From Viola odorata (Eukaryota; Streptophyta; Magnoliopsida; Malpighiales; Violaceae): a stretch of DNA of 64,000 bases. The notes beneath the pieces are model-generated. The model was not told the origin of the DNA, did not search any database, and saw only the letters and a program-made list of their open reading frames with translations. The DNA lies in assembly GCA_963691705.1 (NCBI GenBank), contig OY829545.1, positions 8,869,444 through 8,933,443 of the forward strand. Reading direction: 5' to 3'. Shown here in pieces: positions 1-10,842 of the stretch. Made by a program: the position numbers and the translations under genes. Numbering within the stretch: position 1 is the stretch's first letter; every line of letters begins with the position of its first letter.

Positions 1-43
1 AGACTCAATCGAAACATCAACTGATCTTATCCTCTCGCACGAA
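1..43 (+). repeat. Inner part of left TIR of the large MULE
   Basis: The first 16 bases (agactcaatcgaaaca) are identical to the reverse complement of 15471-15486. Bases 34-43 (ctcgcacgaa) match the reverse complement of 15444-15453 at exactly the same spacing. The stretch between is diverged. This places the window start inside the left inverted repeat. Confidence 0.7.
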
Positions 44-431
44 CGCCTGGCACGAACTCATCCTCTTCTCCTAAATCGAGCTCCTCATTTCAGACAAAAC
101 CCTAAATTCGCAAAAACTGGAAATCGAGAGTTGATTTAGTTTGAAAGCGAGAGTTAAAGGTACAACGACAACGGGAAGACAACGGTATGTAATTTTAACC
201 GTTTAATTTTGCCTTTTGAGGACGTATGTGATGTTGTGTTCATCTTGGTTGGTTTTTCAATGTCTGTAATTTTGTATCTCTTTAATGTGAACCATGTGGT
301 CCTGTTTTGTAACCTGTAACCCTTTTAAGCGACCATGTGGTCCTGTTTTGTAACCTTTTCGTGCGAATCATGTCGTCATGTTGTTTATGATTGTTAATTA
401 AATTATATACTTCTGTTTTGCTTGGTAGGCC
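1..431 (+). other. Leader of MULE transposase with probable 5'UTR intron
   Basis: No coding potential is seen. A donor (cg|gtatgt) at 185 and an acceptor (tggtag|gcc) ending at 428, four bases before the ATG at 432, suggest a 5'UTR intron of about 244 bp. A TIR-borne promoter left of the window would drive it. This is inference from splice-site signals only. Confidence 0.5.
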
Positions 432-899
432 ATGGCTGCTGTTTTGTGTTTTCACGTGGGTGGAAAATTTAGAAACAATCCCTTTAGGTATGAGAATCCG
501 ACAGTTGTTCAGTGGAAGTGTCAGAGGGAAGTATTATGTTATGAGTTAATAGTTTGGATTTTAGGGAGGATGAAAGTTAATAATGTTGGTAAAGTTTATT
601 TTGGAATTAAAGAATGGGATAGTGCCATTGAGGATATGGATTTGGACTTGACTTTACTACAGTGTGAAATAACATTTGAAATGTTTGTGCAATCTGTAGT
701 AGATAATGGCTTGGTGGATTTGTATGTGGAACATGATGAAAGTGAGCCCTTGTTTATTGAAGGTAAACCTAAGATTTTACCGTGTGATTTACTGCCCTTG
801 CCAAACACTATACATAGTGATTACTTTAGTATTAACACAGCTGAGTTGGTAGGTGAAAGTAGTTATAATATTGATGAGGGAGTTAGGTCATTGGGGTTT
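432..899 (+). CDS. MULE transposase, N-terminal part (exon 1a)
   Basis: Encodes 156 residues starting MAAVLCFHVGGKF, an N-terminal region of the PB1-like kind often found in front of plant MuDR-type transposases. The frame stops at 900-902 only because the retrotransposon LTR starts there (TGA is the first codon of the LTR). The frame resumes at 10843 after the second copy of the 5-bp target duplication: 899 ends a codon and 10843 begins one. The ATG is the first one after a probable 5'UTR acceptor. The assignment rests on position and continuity with the clear transposase domains downstream. Confidence 0.75.
895..899. repeat. Target site duplication GGTTT, left copy
   Basis: ggttt directly before the LTR TGATGG; identical to 10838-10842. 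Five bases is the usual size for Ty3/gypsy integrases. Confidence 0.95.
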
Positions 900-931
900 T
901 GATGGGTGTCGAATCCGTCAAAAATAATTAC

Positions 932-978
932 AATTTAACACTTGTGTATAGTGGTAAGAGGTTCGATCCTCAGGGACG
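932..978. other. tRNA-Asp-like segment in U5 of 3' LTR
   Basis: The plus strand carries gtatagtggtaag (like the 5' part and A box of tRNA-Asp), followed directly by ggttcgatcctcaggg (like the T arm and B box). The anticodon arm is missing. It cannot fold as a tRNA and is repeated in the other LTR. It lies antisense to the element. Confidence 0.6.
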
Positions 979-1053
979 GTTAGTCTAACTTCAGTTTTCT
1001 TATGGAGACAACAAAAATAATAACAAAGGGGGAATTATTGATAGGTCAATTTG

Positions 1054-1056
<3 letters not shown>

Positions 1057-1096
<40 letters not shown>
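1057..1096. repeat. (TA)20 microsatellite in 3' LTR
   Basis: About 40 bases of TA repeat. The same place in the other LTR (about 9415-9434) has about 20 bases. The 20-base difference accounts exactly for the LTR length difference. Confidence 0.9.
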
Positions 1097-1101
<5 letters not shown>

Positions 1102-2499
1102 TAAAAAGTGAAAAATACAATCGTTAGATAACAAGTGATGAGTTTTGAAACAATATATTAAAAATTCCTGGTAGAGATTTTATAAGGTCATAATTCAATA
1201 TTATTGATCATGGATGCAAATATATTTAAAATCATTTTTGTAGAGAAGCTATAGAAATCAGGTTCACTTAGACTTCCTACTCTCCTCCTGTATCAAGTCA
1301 CTTAAAGACACTCTCTATTAAGGACCCTAATCTTCCAGCAATCCTAAGGTTCACTTATAGGATTTAACTAGTCGATTGATAAAAATAGGGAGAGACTTCT
1401 CTAGGTTTAGAGATCGGTTCATTTGTCCCTATAAACCTAATTATTCTCTTTCTCTAATTTCAAATAGCAAGTATTATGCCTGTAATCCATTAGTTGTTTA
1501 CTGTGTTCTTTTAACAATGTAGACCCAAAGTTATTAGAACTAACTGTAATTATCCAGATTAAAATCTAGGGTGATCAGACCTAAATATAACAAGGATAAA
1601 TTGACATTAATTTAGAAAGAGAATAAATACAAAGATAATTTTTATAAAGAGCAATTAGATCTCACAATAACATGAATTATGAACCTTTTAATCTCTACCA
1701 AGAACGAAAGAGTTTAGCTAGAATACATAACAAAAATAACAACCAAAATATTAAATATAAAACTTAATTAAAATAAAAGTAACAAAGGGGGAACGAAATA
1801 ACCGATAGAAGTAGGCTCGAGATTAGAATAAATCTCGCATCTTCCTCCTCGCGAATTTCGCTCTAAACACTCATTTGTTTTTATTACATACACACTCTAT
1901 TTTTATCTCAATATCGCCCTCTCTCTCAAGAACACTTGTTCTTGTATTTTGCTTGATTTGCTCTTGAAGGATTTGATGCCGGAAATGTGTAGAATGCATG
2001 CCTATTTATAGGCAAGATGTGTGCACATTTTCTATTTGTTTATTTCTTTCATCATATCCTCCACTTTGCCGCCTCCTCCACTTGCCTTTCTTTTATTTAT
2101 TTTTCATCATCTTTTCCTTTCCACTAAGCGCACTTCAATTTCTTTCTATTGTTTTTGCCCTACCAAGCTAATTTCTTGCAATGACACTACGACAATTGGG
2201 CAAAGCAATTTGATTAGTGCAGATGCATTAATGCCACCTTTCTTCCTCCATTAAGCTTTATTTGTCGGCAGCCACTCTTTGTTTCTTCAATTAATTTTGG
2301 CAATTGCCGAGTCGAATAATTAAGCGCAATTGATTAATTGTTTTTCTTCTTTCTTTGAGATATTCGATCCTTTTCCTTATTTTGATCCTTTTAAGTCTAT
2401 CCTGAAAAAAAGGAAAGAATATACTCAAATTAGTAGTATCATTATCTTGATTATGACTAAAAATAGATAATAAATTTATACAAAATAAGCAATCAATCA

Positions 2500-2513
2500 A
2501 ATCCCCCACACTT
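2500..2513 (-). promoter_or_regulatory. Polypurine tract at 3' LTR
   Basis: The element strand reads aagtgtgggggatt immediately before the LTR start TGATTG; the usual plus-strand primer position. Confidence 0.8.
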
Positions 2514-3816
2514 AACCGATGCTTGTCCCCAAGCATTGTTTAAAATAAAACACACCATTTTTATCAAAAAGCAGCTCCTCGTTTAAATCCATATAGACAC
2601 TTCAAAGTCCACATCAACAAAGGAATAATAAAACACTTGCTAATACAACCTATGTTTAAACATTCATATAGTGGTATAATAGCATGTTGTATATCCAAAA
2701 GATGAATTTATTGGAATAATTGATTCTTCTTCCCTTACCGGAATCCACATACTACTGTTGACTCTCACACAATTTAACTCAAGCAATCATGCAGAAATCT
2801 AAAATTTTGAAAAATAAAATACAGAACACCACCAATTCTTTCCTCTTGCCTTTTTTTTTATTATTTTTTTATTTTTTATTTTTTATTTTAGGCGTTTGGG
2901 CACACCAACTCCCGAAGCCTTTATTTTCTTTTATTTTCCCTTGTGCTTTGCATTTTCCTTTCCACATTCCCAACAACAAATAAACAGACATGATCCCTCA
3001 CCAAAGGTGCTATTTTCGGTCCGAAGTAAGGAGTTAGCACATCAACCGACCGGAAGTTTTTCCAATAATGGGGCGATGGTGCCGAACCACCAACACCGTG
3101 CAATCCAGGAGGGCATGGTGAGGGACCAACAACACATACAATCATGCAAAAATAAATATTCTTATGCAATCAAAATTTAAAGACTGACAGTAGTATGTGT
3201 ATTAGGAGCTCTAGGGAAGATAAAACAATTTATTCCAACAACTCATCTCCTAGTTTTCAGCAGTACTAATCATACACCTATATGGATGAATACACAAGTA
3301 GTAGTATTGAAAGCATCTTATTATTGCGGAGTTGAATTGGACAGTTAAGTATTCATGTGGTTCTAAAATTTGGAGATGTTAATTGGTAAAATTGGTGCAA
3401 AAGAAAATTTTACATATGCATAAAAATATGATATTTTTTTTTTTTTTTTTAAATTGAAAATTTTATGAAAACATGCCCAAAAACACGTATAAACAAGAAA
3501 GTGCTCCCCCACACTTATTGGACACATTGTCCTCAATGTGAAGGAGCGCATACAAGGGAAAAAAATTCAATGAAAGAGAGAAAAAGAAAGATAAAACCTG
3601 GGGAACGTATGTTGTTGGGGTAGATGGTAGGGTCGGAAAGGTTCGGGCGAGTGCTTCTGCTAATCTTACTGTTCTGAGAGGATGAGGAGTAAGAGATTAT
3701 CAGATAAAAACAAAAACAAAAGCACACAAAGATAATAAAGGAAAATAAATCAACGCATGGGTTGCCTCCCATGAAGCGCCATTGTTTATAGTCCTTAGAC
3801 TAGACTGTACTATTTT
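2514..3816 (-). other. Non-coding 3' region of the retrotransposon
   Basis: Between the pol stop and the polypurine tract. Only short frames are present and none resembles an env-like protein or RNase H. It contains T-rich tracts (about 2850-2890, 3430-3451) and a duplicated polypurine motif at 3506. Many Athila relatives have an env-like frame here; this one does not. Confidence 0.6.
3506..3516 (-). promoter_or_regulatory. Second polypurine-tract-like motif inside 3' region
   Basis: The element strand reads aagtgtggggg, the same 11 bases as the LTR-adjacent tract, but 1 kb further inside. Confidence 0.5.
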
Positions 3817-6800
3817 TTAGATCGAAAGGGGTGGATGGAATGTGTCACTCTCCACTGTGTGTTCCTTGAATCCTTCATAGAAAGGCTTGAGCCTTTGTCC
3901 ATTTACCTTGAAGATCCTCTTGGTTTGTAGATCCTGTATTTCTACTGCACCATGAGGATAAACGTTAGTAACAGTAAAAGGACCGGTCCACCTAGATTTA
4001 AATTTACCAGACAGAATTCTAAATTTTGAGGTGAATAAAAGAACTTTCTGTCCAACAACTAGCATTTTGGTGTTGATGATCCTGTCGTGGTAGACTTTAG
4101 CTTTGGCCTTGATTATTGCCGAATTTTCATATGCATCGTTCCTAAGTTCTTCCAGCTCCTGTACTTGTAATTTCCTCTGTAAGCCGGCAGTTGTTAGGTT
4201 CATGTTGCACTGTTTTATGGCCCAGAAAGCTCGGTGTTGCATCTCTACTGGTAGGTGACAAGATTTGCCATAGACTAGCCTGTAAGGAGTGGTACCGATT
4301 GGTGTTTTGTATGCTGTTCTGTATGCCCACAAGGCATCATCTAACCTCTGGCTCCAATCCTTCCTTCCAGGTCCTACTGTCTTGCTCAGAATAGATTTGA
4401 TCTCCCTGTTTGAAACTTCTGCTTGTCCATTGGTTTGGGGATGGTAAGCTGTTGAGACTCTATGTGTGATGTTGTACTTCGCAAATAGAGAAGCGACTAC
4501 TTTGTTACAAAAATGAGTCCCTCTGTCGCTTATGATTGCTCTCGGCACCCCAAACCTATTTAAGATGTTAGTTTTCAAAAAGGAGACTACTGTCTTAGCG
4601 TCATCAGCCCTGGTGGCTTTAGCTTCCACCCATTTGGACAAGTAGTCTACTGCGAGGATGATGTACAAGTTTCCTCCTGAATTTGGGAACGGTCCCATAA
4701 AATCTATCCCCCAAACATCAAAGATTTCACATACTAAAATAGGGGTTAGTGGCATTTGATTTTTGGAGCTAATATTTCCAGTTTTTTGACAATTAGAACA
4801 GGTTTTACAGAAAAAATAACTGTCTTTAAACAGAGTAGGCCAGAAAAAACCTGATTCTAAAACTTTCAGTGCAGTTCTTTTTGGACCGAAATGGCCCCCA
4901 CATGCATAGGAATGGCAGAATTTTAGAATGGATGGAATTTCATTTTCAAGCACGCACCTCCTGATGACTTGGTCTTTCCCGATGTTCCACAAGTATGGAT
5001 CATCCCAAATATAGTACCTGGCATCCCTTCTAATTTTTTCCTTTTCATGAGGGGAAAACTCACCATGAAATTTACCTGTAGCCACATAGTTGGCAATTTC
5101 AGAGTACCACGGATTCTTTACCTGGGCCAGGAATAGATGCTCATCTAGAAATTCCTCCTTGACTGGGTCCGATTTGGCTTCTACGGGTATTCGGCTTAAG
5201 TGGTCTGCTACCAGATTTTCTTTGCCCTTCTTGTCTCTGATCTCTATATCGAACTCTTGGAGAAGAAGTATCCATCTTATTAGCCTTGGTTTTGCTTCCT
5301 TTTTTGTCAAGAGATACCTAAGAGCTGCATGATTAGAGTATATAATCACCTTAGTTCCCAAAAGATATGATCGAAATTTATCTAAGGCAAAAATAATTGC
5401 AAACAATTCTTTCTCAGTGGTAGTGTAGTTTTTCTGCGCGTCATCGAGCATCCTGGAGGCATAATATATCACATGCGGGTCCTTCCCTTTCTTCTGGCCA
5501 AGGACAGCTCCCACGGCGGAGTTACTTGCGTCACACATAACTTCAAAAGGTAGTGTCCAGTCAGGTGCTTGGATTACTGGAGCTGTGACCAACTTTTCCT
5601 TTAGCAAGTCAAATGCCTTTTTACAGTCATCGTTAAAATGGAACTCTACATCTTTCTGGAGAAGTTTGCACATGGGTTCTGCTATCTTTGAAAAGTCTTT
5701 GATGAATCTCCTGTAAAAACCTGCATGGCCTAGAAAAGAGCGAACTTCGCGCACACACGTGGGATAAGGTAGTGAATCAATAACGTCAATTTTTGCTTTA
5801 TCTACCTCTATTCCTTTTCCAGAGATAACATGTCCTAAAACCAATCCTTGATCTACCATAAAATGGCATTTCTCATAGTTCAAAACTAAATTAGTTTCAA
5901 TGCATCGATGTAAGATTTTTTTCAGATTGTCTAGGCATTGATCAAAAGAGTTTCCATAAACTGTAAAGTCATCCATGAAAACTTCGATCTCTTTTTCCAC
6001 ATAATCAGAAAAAATGCTTACCATACATCTCTGAAATGTCGCAGGCGCATTACATAATCCGAAAGGCATCCTTTTGTAAGCAAACGTACCAAAGGGGCAA
6101 GTAAAAGTTGTTTTTTCTTGATCTTCTGGTGCTACAGGAATTTGATGAAATCCAGAAAATCCATCAAGACAACAATAATGGGATTTACCTGTGAGTCGTT
6201 CTAACATTTGGTCGATGAAAGGAAGGGGAAAGTGATCTTTCCTTGTTGCATTGTTAAGCCTCCTATAATCGATACAAACCCTCCATCCGTTTTGCACTCT
6301 TGTGGGCACCAGTTGTCCATCATTATTTTTCACAACCGTGATTCCTGTTTTCTTTGGGACAACCTGTACAGGACTTACCCAAGAACTATCAGAGATTGGA
6401 TAAATTATACCTGCGGATAATAGCTTAAGTATCTCCTTTTTGACCACTTCCATCATGGGAGGATTTAGCCTTCTCTGAGGTTGTCGTACGGTCTTACTAT
6501 TTTCCTCCAGGTGTATCTTATGTGTACAGATTGCGGGATTGATTCCCTTGATGTCAGCTATAGTCCACCCGATTGCTTCTTTGTATTCTCGCAGAACTCT
6601 CAAAAGCTTATCTTCTTCCAACTCAGTCAGCTTATTGGAAATTATCACAGGTAGATTTTTTTCTTGACCTAGGAAAGAGTATTTAAGGTGGTCTGGCAGC
6701 GTTTTCAATTCTAGGTCGGGCGCCTGCAAAATAGAAGGTTGGAGTTTAATAGGTTTTTCTAATAACTCCAATGTCTTTGAAATACCTGATGTGAGCGCGT

Positions 6801-9192
6801 CCAGTTCTAGAACGGAGTTCCGGATTTCTGGCTTGATTGTGAATGCGTTCTCCATTTCTGCCAATGTGTACCTAGACAGACCTTTGCTAAGAACATACTC
6901 CAGAGGGTCAGTATAATTAAGTTCATAGATAACATCAATGGCTGGATCGATAATATCCATAAAGTTTACACTGTGTATTTCATTTGGAAACTTAATTGAG
7001 TCGTACATATTAAACTTTATAGTTTCTTCACCAAACTCAAGAGTTAAACATCCATTATACACATCTATCTTTGCTCTGGCCGTTCTTAAAAATGGTCTCC
7101 CAAGTAACACATCAGTAGTCTTAGTGGTATTCTCATTTTGCATATCTACAATGTAAAAATCAGCTGGAAAAATAAAATCATTTACCTGGACTAGTACATC
7201 TTCCATTACTCCCTCTGGGTATATGATTGATCTATCCGCGAGTTGTATAACAACCCTTGTTTCCTTGAGAGATCCAATATTTAAGGTTTTGAAAGTAGAG
7301 AGGGACATAACGTTAATACCTGCACCCAGATCACACAGTGCCTTTTCTACCTTTTTGTCACCTATCTTGCAAGGAATAACAAAAGTCCCTTGATCTTTAC
7401 ACTTTGCTGGCAATTTCTTCTGGAGTACTGCAGAAACATTTTCATTTAAATTGACTCTTTCTATTCCTGCAAGTTTCTTTTTATTAGTACAAAGATCTTT
7501 AAGAAATTTTGCATATTTAGGGACTTGTGAAATCATGTCAAGTAAAGGGACATTTATGGCTACTTTGCGAAAAAATTCTAAAATCTCCCTCTCTTCCCTT
7601 TCCTTCTTGGTTTTTAAAGACCTTGCTGGAAAGGGAGGAGGGATTACCTGGGATTCTTGCTGGATGGGAACTTCTTGTGTCTCCTTGGTCGGCACTTCTG
7701 GTAGCACTTCGACTTCTGGTTCAGGAAAACTTTTCTCCAAGTCGATGGAAGGATTAGGGCGCTCAGGTAGATTTCTCCCACTCCTCAATGTTATGGCGTT
7801 TACACCATGTTTTGGATTATCAACTGTATTGGATGGTAGCCTTCCGGAAGTGTCCTGTTGGTTCATGGTCAGTTGACCCACTTGTTTTTCCAAGTTCGCT
7901 ATACTGGCCTGAGTCGCCTGCATGAATTGTTTCAGGGTGTCCTCCAAGGATGGCCCGGTTATTTGTAGTGGTTGCTGAGGTGCGGGTAATTGCAGTTGAG
8001 CCGGTTGTTGATTCTGTGGTGGCCTTGGCTTAAAATTTTGAAAGTCAAAGGGGGGTTGTTGCTGCTGTGACTGTTGTGCCCAGCTGAAATTTGGGTGGTT
8101 CCTCCATCCAGGATTGTAGTTGTTGGAGTAGGGTTGGTTGTTGTTGTAGAATTTTCCTTGTTGTTGCATAGCGTTGACTTGTTCTGGTCTCTCAGCTACC
8201 AAGCTGCATTCATGAGTCATGTGACCTGGTTGACAGCATACTCCACATAAATTTACTTGTTGTGTTTGTGGCTGCTGGATTTGAGCTAGGTTGGAATTTA
8301 AATTTCTCATGAAGGTTGAGATTTCCTCCATGTGCTTTTCAATTGCCTCCACCTTGATAGTGTTGGATGAGGTGGATCTGTTGGATGATCCATTCTGGTG
8401 GCAATTGTCTGCCAAGGTATGGATGAGATTTCTTGCTCTGCTAGGTGTCAAGTCCAGTAAAGCTCCTCCTGCTGCCGAGTCTAATCTTTCTTTATCTTTG
8501 ATGGACATACCGTCGTAAAAATACTGGATCAGAGATTGCTCTTGCACACCATGAGTTGGACAGACCTCCTGGAGGTCTTTGAATCGTTGATGATACTCTC
8601 CAAAAGACTCATCTCCTCTTTGTTGTATAGCGACCAGATTTTTTCTTGCAGCACCTGCTTTGCTTGCTGACCAATATTTTTTTAGAAAGGCGGCGGCCAT
8701 TTCTGACCATGTGGTGATGGAGTTATGAGGTAAGCTGAAAAACCAGCTTCTTGCTGAGTCCTCCAAAGACCATGGAAAGGCCCTGAGTTTGGCTCGTTCG
8801 ATGTCAACTTCTTGTGGTTTTAATGCATCGCATTCGAACTGTAGTTGTTGGAGGTGTTTGTATGGATTTTCGGATGGATGGCCGTGAAACTTCTTTAGGT
8901 TGTGAATGATGTTCGACTTGACGGACCAGTCATTCTGCACCGGTTGGTAGTTGATGCAAAGGAAGGTGGCTTGTTCAGCCCCTTGATTTAGTTCTCTCAA
9001 GGTCCGTTCTGCGGCGTTTTCCATCTCCTCCGGCTCTCCTTCCGAATTTGAACTTAAGAATAAGTCCTCAGGTTCGGAATCTGAACTTGATGATGGTAGT
9101 TCGCTGAGTTTTCTCTTCCTATATGTGGTCTCCGTTCTTGTAAGCTCTGGATTGTACTGTAGTATTTCTGATTTGGACGACCTAGTGATCAT
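3817..9192 (-). CDS. Gag-Pol polyprotein of Athila-type retrotransposon
   Basis: One uninterrupted frame of 1,791 residues from the ATG at 9192. The frame is also open upstream, but that part runs through a poly-T tract and the primer site, so I start at the Met of MITRSSKSE. Order: gag with a plant-type capsid domain (about residues 90-260), CCHC knuckle [14 protein letters not shown], Gln/Pro-rich linker, aspartic protease with [13 protein letters not shown], reverse transcriptase ([16 protein letters not shown], active site FMDDF), RNase H ([17 protein letters not shown]), integrase zinc finger (H, H, CKTCSNC) and DDE core ([17 protein letters not shown], then Glu in [12 protein letters not shown]). 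Domains look full length. One oddity: the RNase H motif usually read as SDHAAL is SNHAAL, coded AAT, so a catalytic Asp may be lost. Gag and pol are fused in one frame. Confidence 0.95.
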   Translation of the reverse strand: MITRSSKSEILQYNPELTRTETTYRKRKLSELPSSSSDSEPEDLFLSSNSEGEPEEMENAAERTLRELNQGAEQATFLCINYQPVQNDWSVKSNIIHNLKKFHGHPSENPYKHLQQLQFECDALKPQEVDIERAKLRAFPWSLEDSARSWFFSLPHNSITTWSEMAAAFLKKYWSASKAGAARKNLVAIQQRGDESFGEYHQRFKDLQEVCPTHGVQEQSLIQYFYDGMSIKDKERLDSAAGGALLDLTPSRARNLIHTLADNCHQNGSSNRSTSSNTIKVEAIEKHMEEISTFMRNLNSNLAQIQQPQTQQVNLCGVCCQPGHMTHECSLVAERPEQVNAMQQQGKFYNNNQPYSNNYNPGWRNHPNFSWAQQSQQQQPPFDFQNFKPRPPQNQQPAQLQLPAPQQPLQITGPSLEDTLKQFMQATQASIANLEKQVGQLTMNQQDTSGRLPSNTVDNPKHGVNAITLRSGRNLPERPNPSIDLEKSFPEPEVEVLPEVPTKETQEVPIQQESQVIPPPFPARSLKTKKEREEREILEFFRKVAINVPLLDMISQVPKYAKFLKDLCTNKKKLAGIERVNLNENVSAVLQKKLPAKCKDQGTFVIPCKIGDKKVEKALCDLGAGINVMSLSTFKTLNIGSLKETRVVIQLADRSIIYPEGVMEDVLVQVNDFIFPADFYIVDMQNENTTKTTDVLLGRPFLRTARAKIDVYNGCLTLEFGEETIKFNMYDSIKFPNEIHSVNFMDIIDPAIDVIYELNYTDPLEYVLSKGLSRYTLAEMENAFTIKPEIRNSVLELDALTSGISKTLELLEKPIKLQPSILQAPDLELKTLPDHLKYSFLGQEKNLPVIISNKLTELEEDKLLRVLREYKEAIGWTIADIKGINPAICTHKIHLEENSKTVRQPQRRLNPPMMEVVKKEILKLLSAGIIYPISDSSWVSPVQVVPKKTGITVVKNNDGQLVPTRVQNGWRVCIDYRRLNNATRKDHFPLPFIDQMLERLTGKSHYCCLDGFSGFHQIPVAPEDQEKTTFTCPFGTFAYKRMPFGLCNAPATFQRCMVSIFSDYVEKEIEVFMDDFTVYGNSFDQCLDNLKKILHRCIETNLVLNYEKCHFMVDQGLVLGHVISGKGIEVDKAKIDVIDSLPYPTCVREVRSFLGHAGFYRRFIKDFSKIAEPMCKLLQKDVEFHFNDDCKKAFDLLKEKLVTAPVIQAPDWTLPFEVMCDASNSAVGAVLGQKKGKDPHVIYYASRMLDDAQKNYTTTEKELFAIIFALDKFRSYLLGTKVIIYSNHAALRYLLTKKEAKPRLIRWILLLQEFDIEIRDKKGKENLVADHLSRIPVEAKSDPVKEEFLDEHLFLAQVKNPWYSEIANYVATGKFHGEFSPHEKEKIRRDARYYIWDDPYLWNIGKDQVIRRCVLENEIPSILKFCHSYACGGHFGPKRTALKVLESGFFWPTLFKDSYFFCKTCSNCQKTGNISSKNQMPLTPILVCEIFDVWGIDFMGPFPNSGGNLYIILAVDYLSKWVEAKATRADDAKTVVSFLKTNILNRFGVPRAIISDRGTHFCNKVVASLFAKYNITHRVSTAYHPQTNGQAEVSNREIKSILSKTVGPGRKDWSQRLDDALWAYRTAYKTPIGTTPYRLVYGKSCHLPVEMQHRAFWAIKQCNMNLTTAGLQRKLQVQELEELRNDAYENSAIIKAKAKVYHDRIINTKMLVVGQKVLLFTSKFRILSGKFKSRWTGPFTVTNVYPHGAVEIQDLQTKRIFKVNGQRLKPFYEGFKEHTVESDTFHPPLSI

Positions 9193-9234
9193 GAAAAAAA
9201 AAAAAAAAAAAAAAAAACAGAAATTAGTACACCG

Positions 9235-9252
9235 TCCCCGGCAACGGCGCCA
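9235..9252 (-). promoter_or_regulatory. Primer binding site, complementary to tRNA-Asp 3' end
   Basis: The plus strand reads tccccggcaacggcgcca, which by my recollection equals the 3' end of plant tRNA-Asp(GTC) including CCA, 18 of 18 bases. On the element strand it is TGGCGCC..., lying 5 bases inside the 5' LTR. tRNA-Asp priming is known for Athila-type elements. Confidence 0.9.
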
Positions 9253-9289
9253 AAATTTGATGGGTGTCGAATCCGTCAAAAATAATTAC

Positions 9290-9336
9290 AATTTAACACT
9301 TGTGTATAGTGGTAAGAGGTTCGATCCTCAGGGACG
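9290..9336. other. tRNA-Asp-like segment in U5 of 5' LTR
   Basis: Second copy of the A-box/B-box-like segment described for 932-978, here about 50-80 bp from the tRNA-Asp primer site. Confidence 0.6.
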
Positions 9337-10340
9337 GTTAGTCTAACTTCAGTTTTCTTATGGAGACAACAAAAATAATAACAAAGGGGGAATTATTGAT
9401 AGGTCAATTTGAAATATATATATATATATATATATTAATTAAAAAGTGAAAAATACAATCGTTAGATAACAAGTGATGAGTTCTGAAACAATATATTAAA
9501 AATTCCTGGTAGAGATTTTATAAGGTCATAATTCAATATTATTGATCATGGATGCAAATATATTTAAAATCATTTTTGTAGAGAAGCTATAGAAATCAGG
9601 TTCACTTAGACTTCCTACTCTCCTCCTGTATCAAGTCACTTAAAGACACTCTCTATTAAGGACCCTAATCTTCCAGCAATCCTAAGGTTCACTTATAGGA
9701 TTTAACTAGTCGATTGATAAAAATAGGGAGAGACTTCTCTAGGTTTAGAGATCGGTTCATTTGTCCCTATAAACCTAATTATTCTCTTTCTCTAATTTCA
9801 AATAGCAAGTATTATGCCTGTAATCCATTAGTTGTTTACTGTGTTCTTTTAACAATGTAGACCCAAAGTTATTAGAACTAACTGTAATTATCCAGATTAA
9901 AATCTAGGGTGATCAGACCTAAATATAACAAGGATAAATTGACATTAATTTAGAAAGAGAATAAATACAAAGATAATTTTTATAAAGAGCAATTAGATCT
10001 CACAATAACATGAATTATGAACCTTTTAATCTCTACCAAGAACGAAAGAGTTTAGCTAGAATACATAACAAAAATAACAACCAAAATATTAAATATAAAA
10101 CTTAATTAAAATAAAAGTAACAAAGGGGGAACGAAATAACCGATAGAAGTAGGCTCGAGATTAGAATAAATCTCGCATCTTCCTCCTCGCGAATTTCGCT
10201 CTAAACACTCATTTGTTTTTATTACATACACACTCTATTTTTATCTCAATATCGCCCTCTCTCTCAAGAACACTTGTTCTTGTATTTTGCTTGATTTGCT
10301 CTTGAAGGATTTGATGCCGGAAATGTGTAGAATGCATGCC

Positions 10341-10350
10341 TATTTATAGG
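10341..10350 (-). promoter_or_regulatory. TATA box of the retrotransposon 5' LTR
   Basis: On the element strand the sequence reads cctataaatagg, a near-ideal TATA box at a sensible U3/R position in the LTR, with no other comparable motif nearby. Transcription would start about 30 bp further left. The same box is in the 3' LTR at about 2004-2013. Confidence 0.65.
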
Positions 10351-10837
10351 CAAGATGTGTGCACATTTTCTATTTGTTTATTTCTTTCATCATATCCTCC
10401 ACTTTGCCGCCTCCTCCACTTGCCTTTCTTTTATTTATTTTTCATCATCTTTTCCTTTCCACTAAGCGCACTTCAATTTCTTTCTATTGTTTTTGCCCTA
10501 CCAAGCTAATTTCTTGCAATGACACTACGACAATTGGGCAAAGCAATTTGATTAGTGCAGATGCATTAATGCCACCTTTCTTCCTCCATTAAGCTTTATT
10601 TGTCGGCAGCCACTCTTTGTTTCTTCAATTAATTTTGGCAATTGCCGAGTCGAATAATTAAGCGCAATTGATTAATTGTTTTTCTTCTTTCTTTGAGATA
10701 TTCGATCCTTTTCCTTATTTTGATCCTTTTAAGTCTATCCTGAAAAAAAGGAAAGAATATACTCAAATTAGTAGTATCATTATCTTGATTATGACTAAAA
10801 ATAGATAATAAATTTATACAAAATAAGCAATCAATCA

Positions 10838-10842
10838 GGTTT
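10838..10842. repeat. Target site duplication GGTTT, right copy
   Basis: ggttt directly after the LTR end CAATCA; pairs with 895-899. The MULE coding frame resumes at 10843. Confidence 0.95.

Larger units (their letters stand above)
900..2499 (-). repeat. 3' LTR of the Athila-type element (1600 bp)
   Basis: Matches 9258-10837 over its full length except for one substitution near 1145 (ttttg against ttctg) and a longer TA repeat. Ends are TGATGG...CAATCA on the plus strand, so it also reads TG...CA on the element strand. Small open frames inside it occur identically in the other LTR and are not genes. Confidence 0.95.
900..10837 (-). mobile_element. Athila-type Ty3/gypsy LTR retrotransposon, very recent insertion
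   Basis: A complete 9,938-bp element read on the minus strand: 5' LTR at 9258-10837, primer site 9235-9252, gag-pol 9192-3817, non-coding 3' region 3816-2514, polypurine tract 2500-2513, 3' LTR at 900-2499. The LTRs start TG and end CA. The flanking target duplication is perfect (ggttt at 895-899 and 10838-10842). The 1600- and 1580-bp LTRs differ by eye in one substitution and 20 bp of TA microsatellite, so the insertion is very young. There is no env-like frame after pol. It interrupts the MULE transposase exon in antisense orientation. Confidence 0.95.
9258..10837 (-). repeat. 5' LTR of the Athila-type element (1580 bp)
   Basis: The promoter-bearing LTR for the minus-strand element. It directly abuts the tRNA-Asp primer site on its inner side and the target duplication ggttt on its outer side. 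Confidence 0.95.

Noticed and set aside
932..978. Possible tRNA gene
   Set aside because: A- and B-box-like parts are present but the anticodon arm is missing and no cloverleaf can form; part of an LTR.
2021..2536. Open frames in the LTR (also at 10359-10853)
   Set aside because: The same frames occur in both LTRs, are low in complexity and overlap the promoter and leader; not genes.
2514..3816. Possible env-like gene after pol
   Set aside because: Only frames under 100 codons, T-rich, no membrane-protein pattern or splice acceptor of note.
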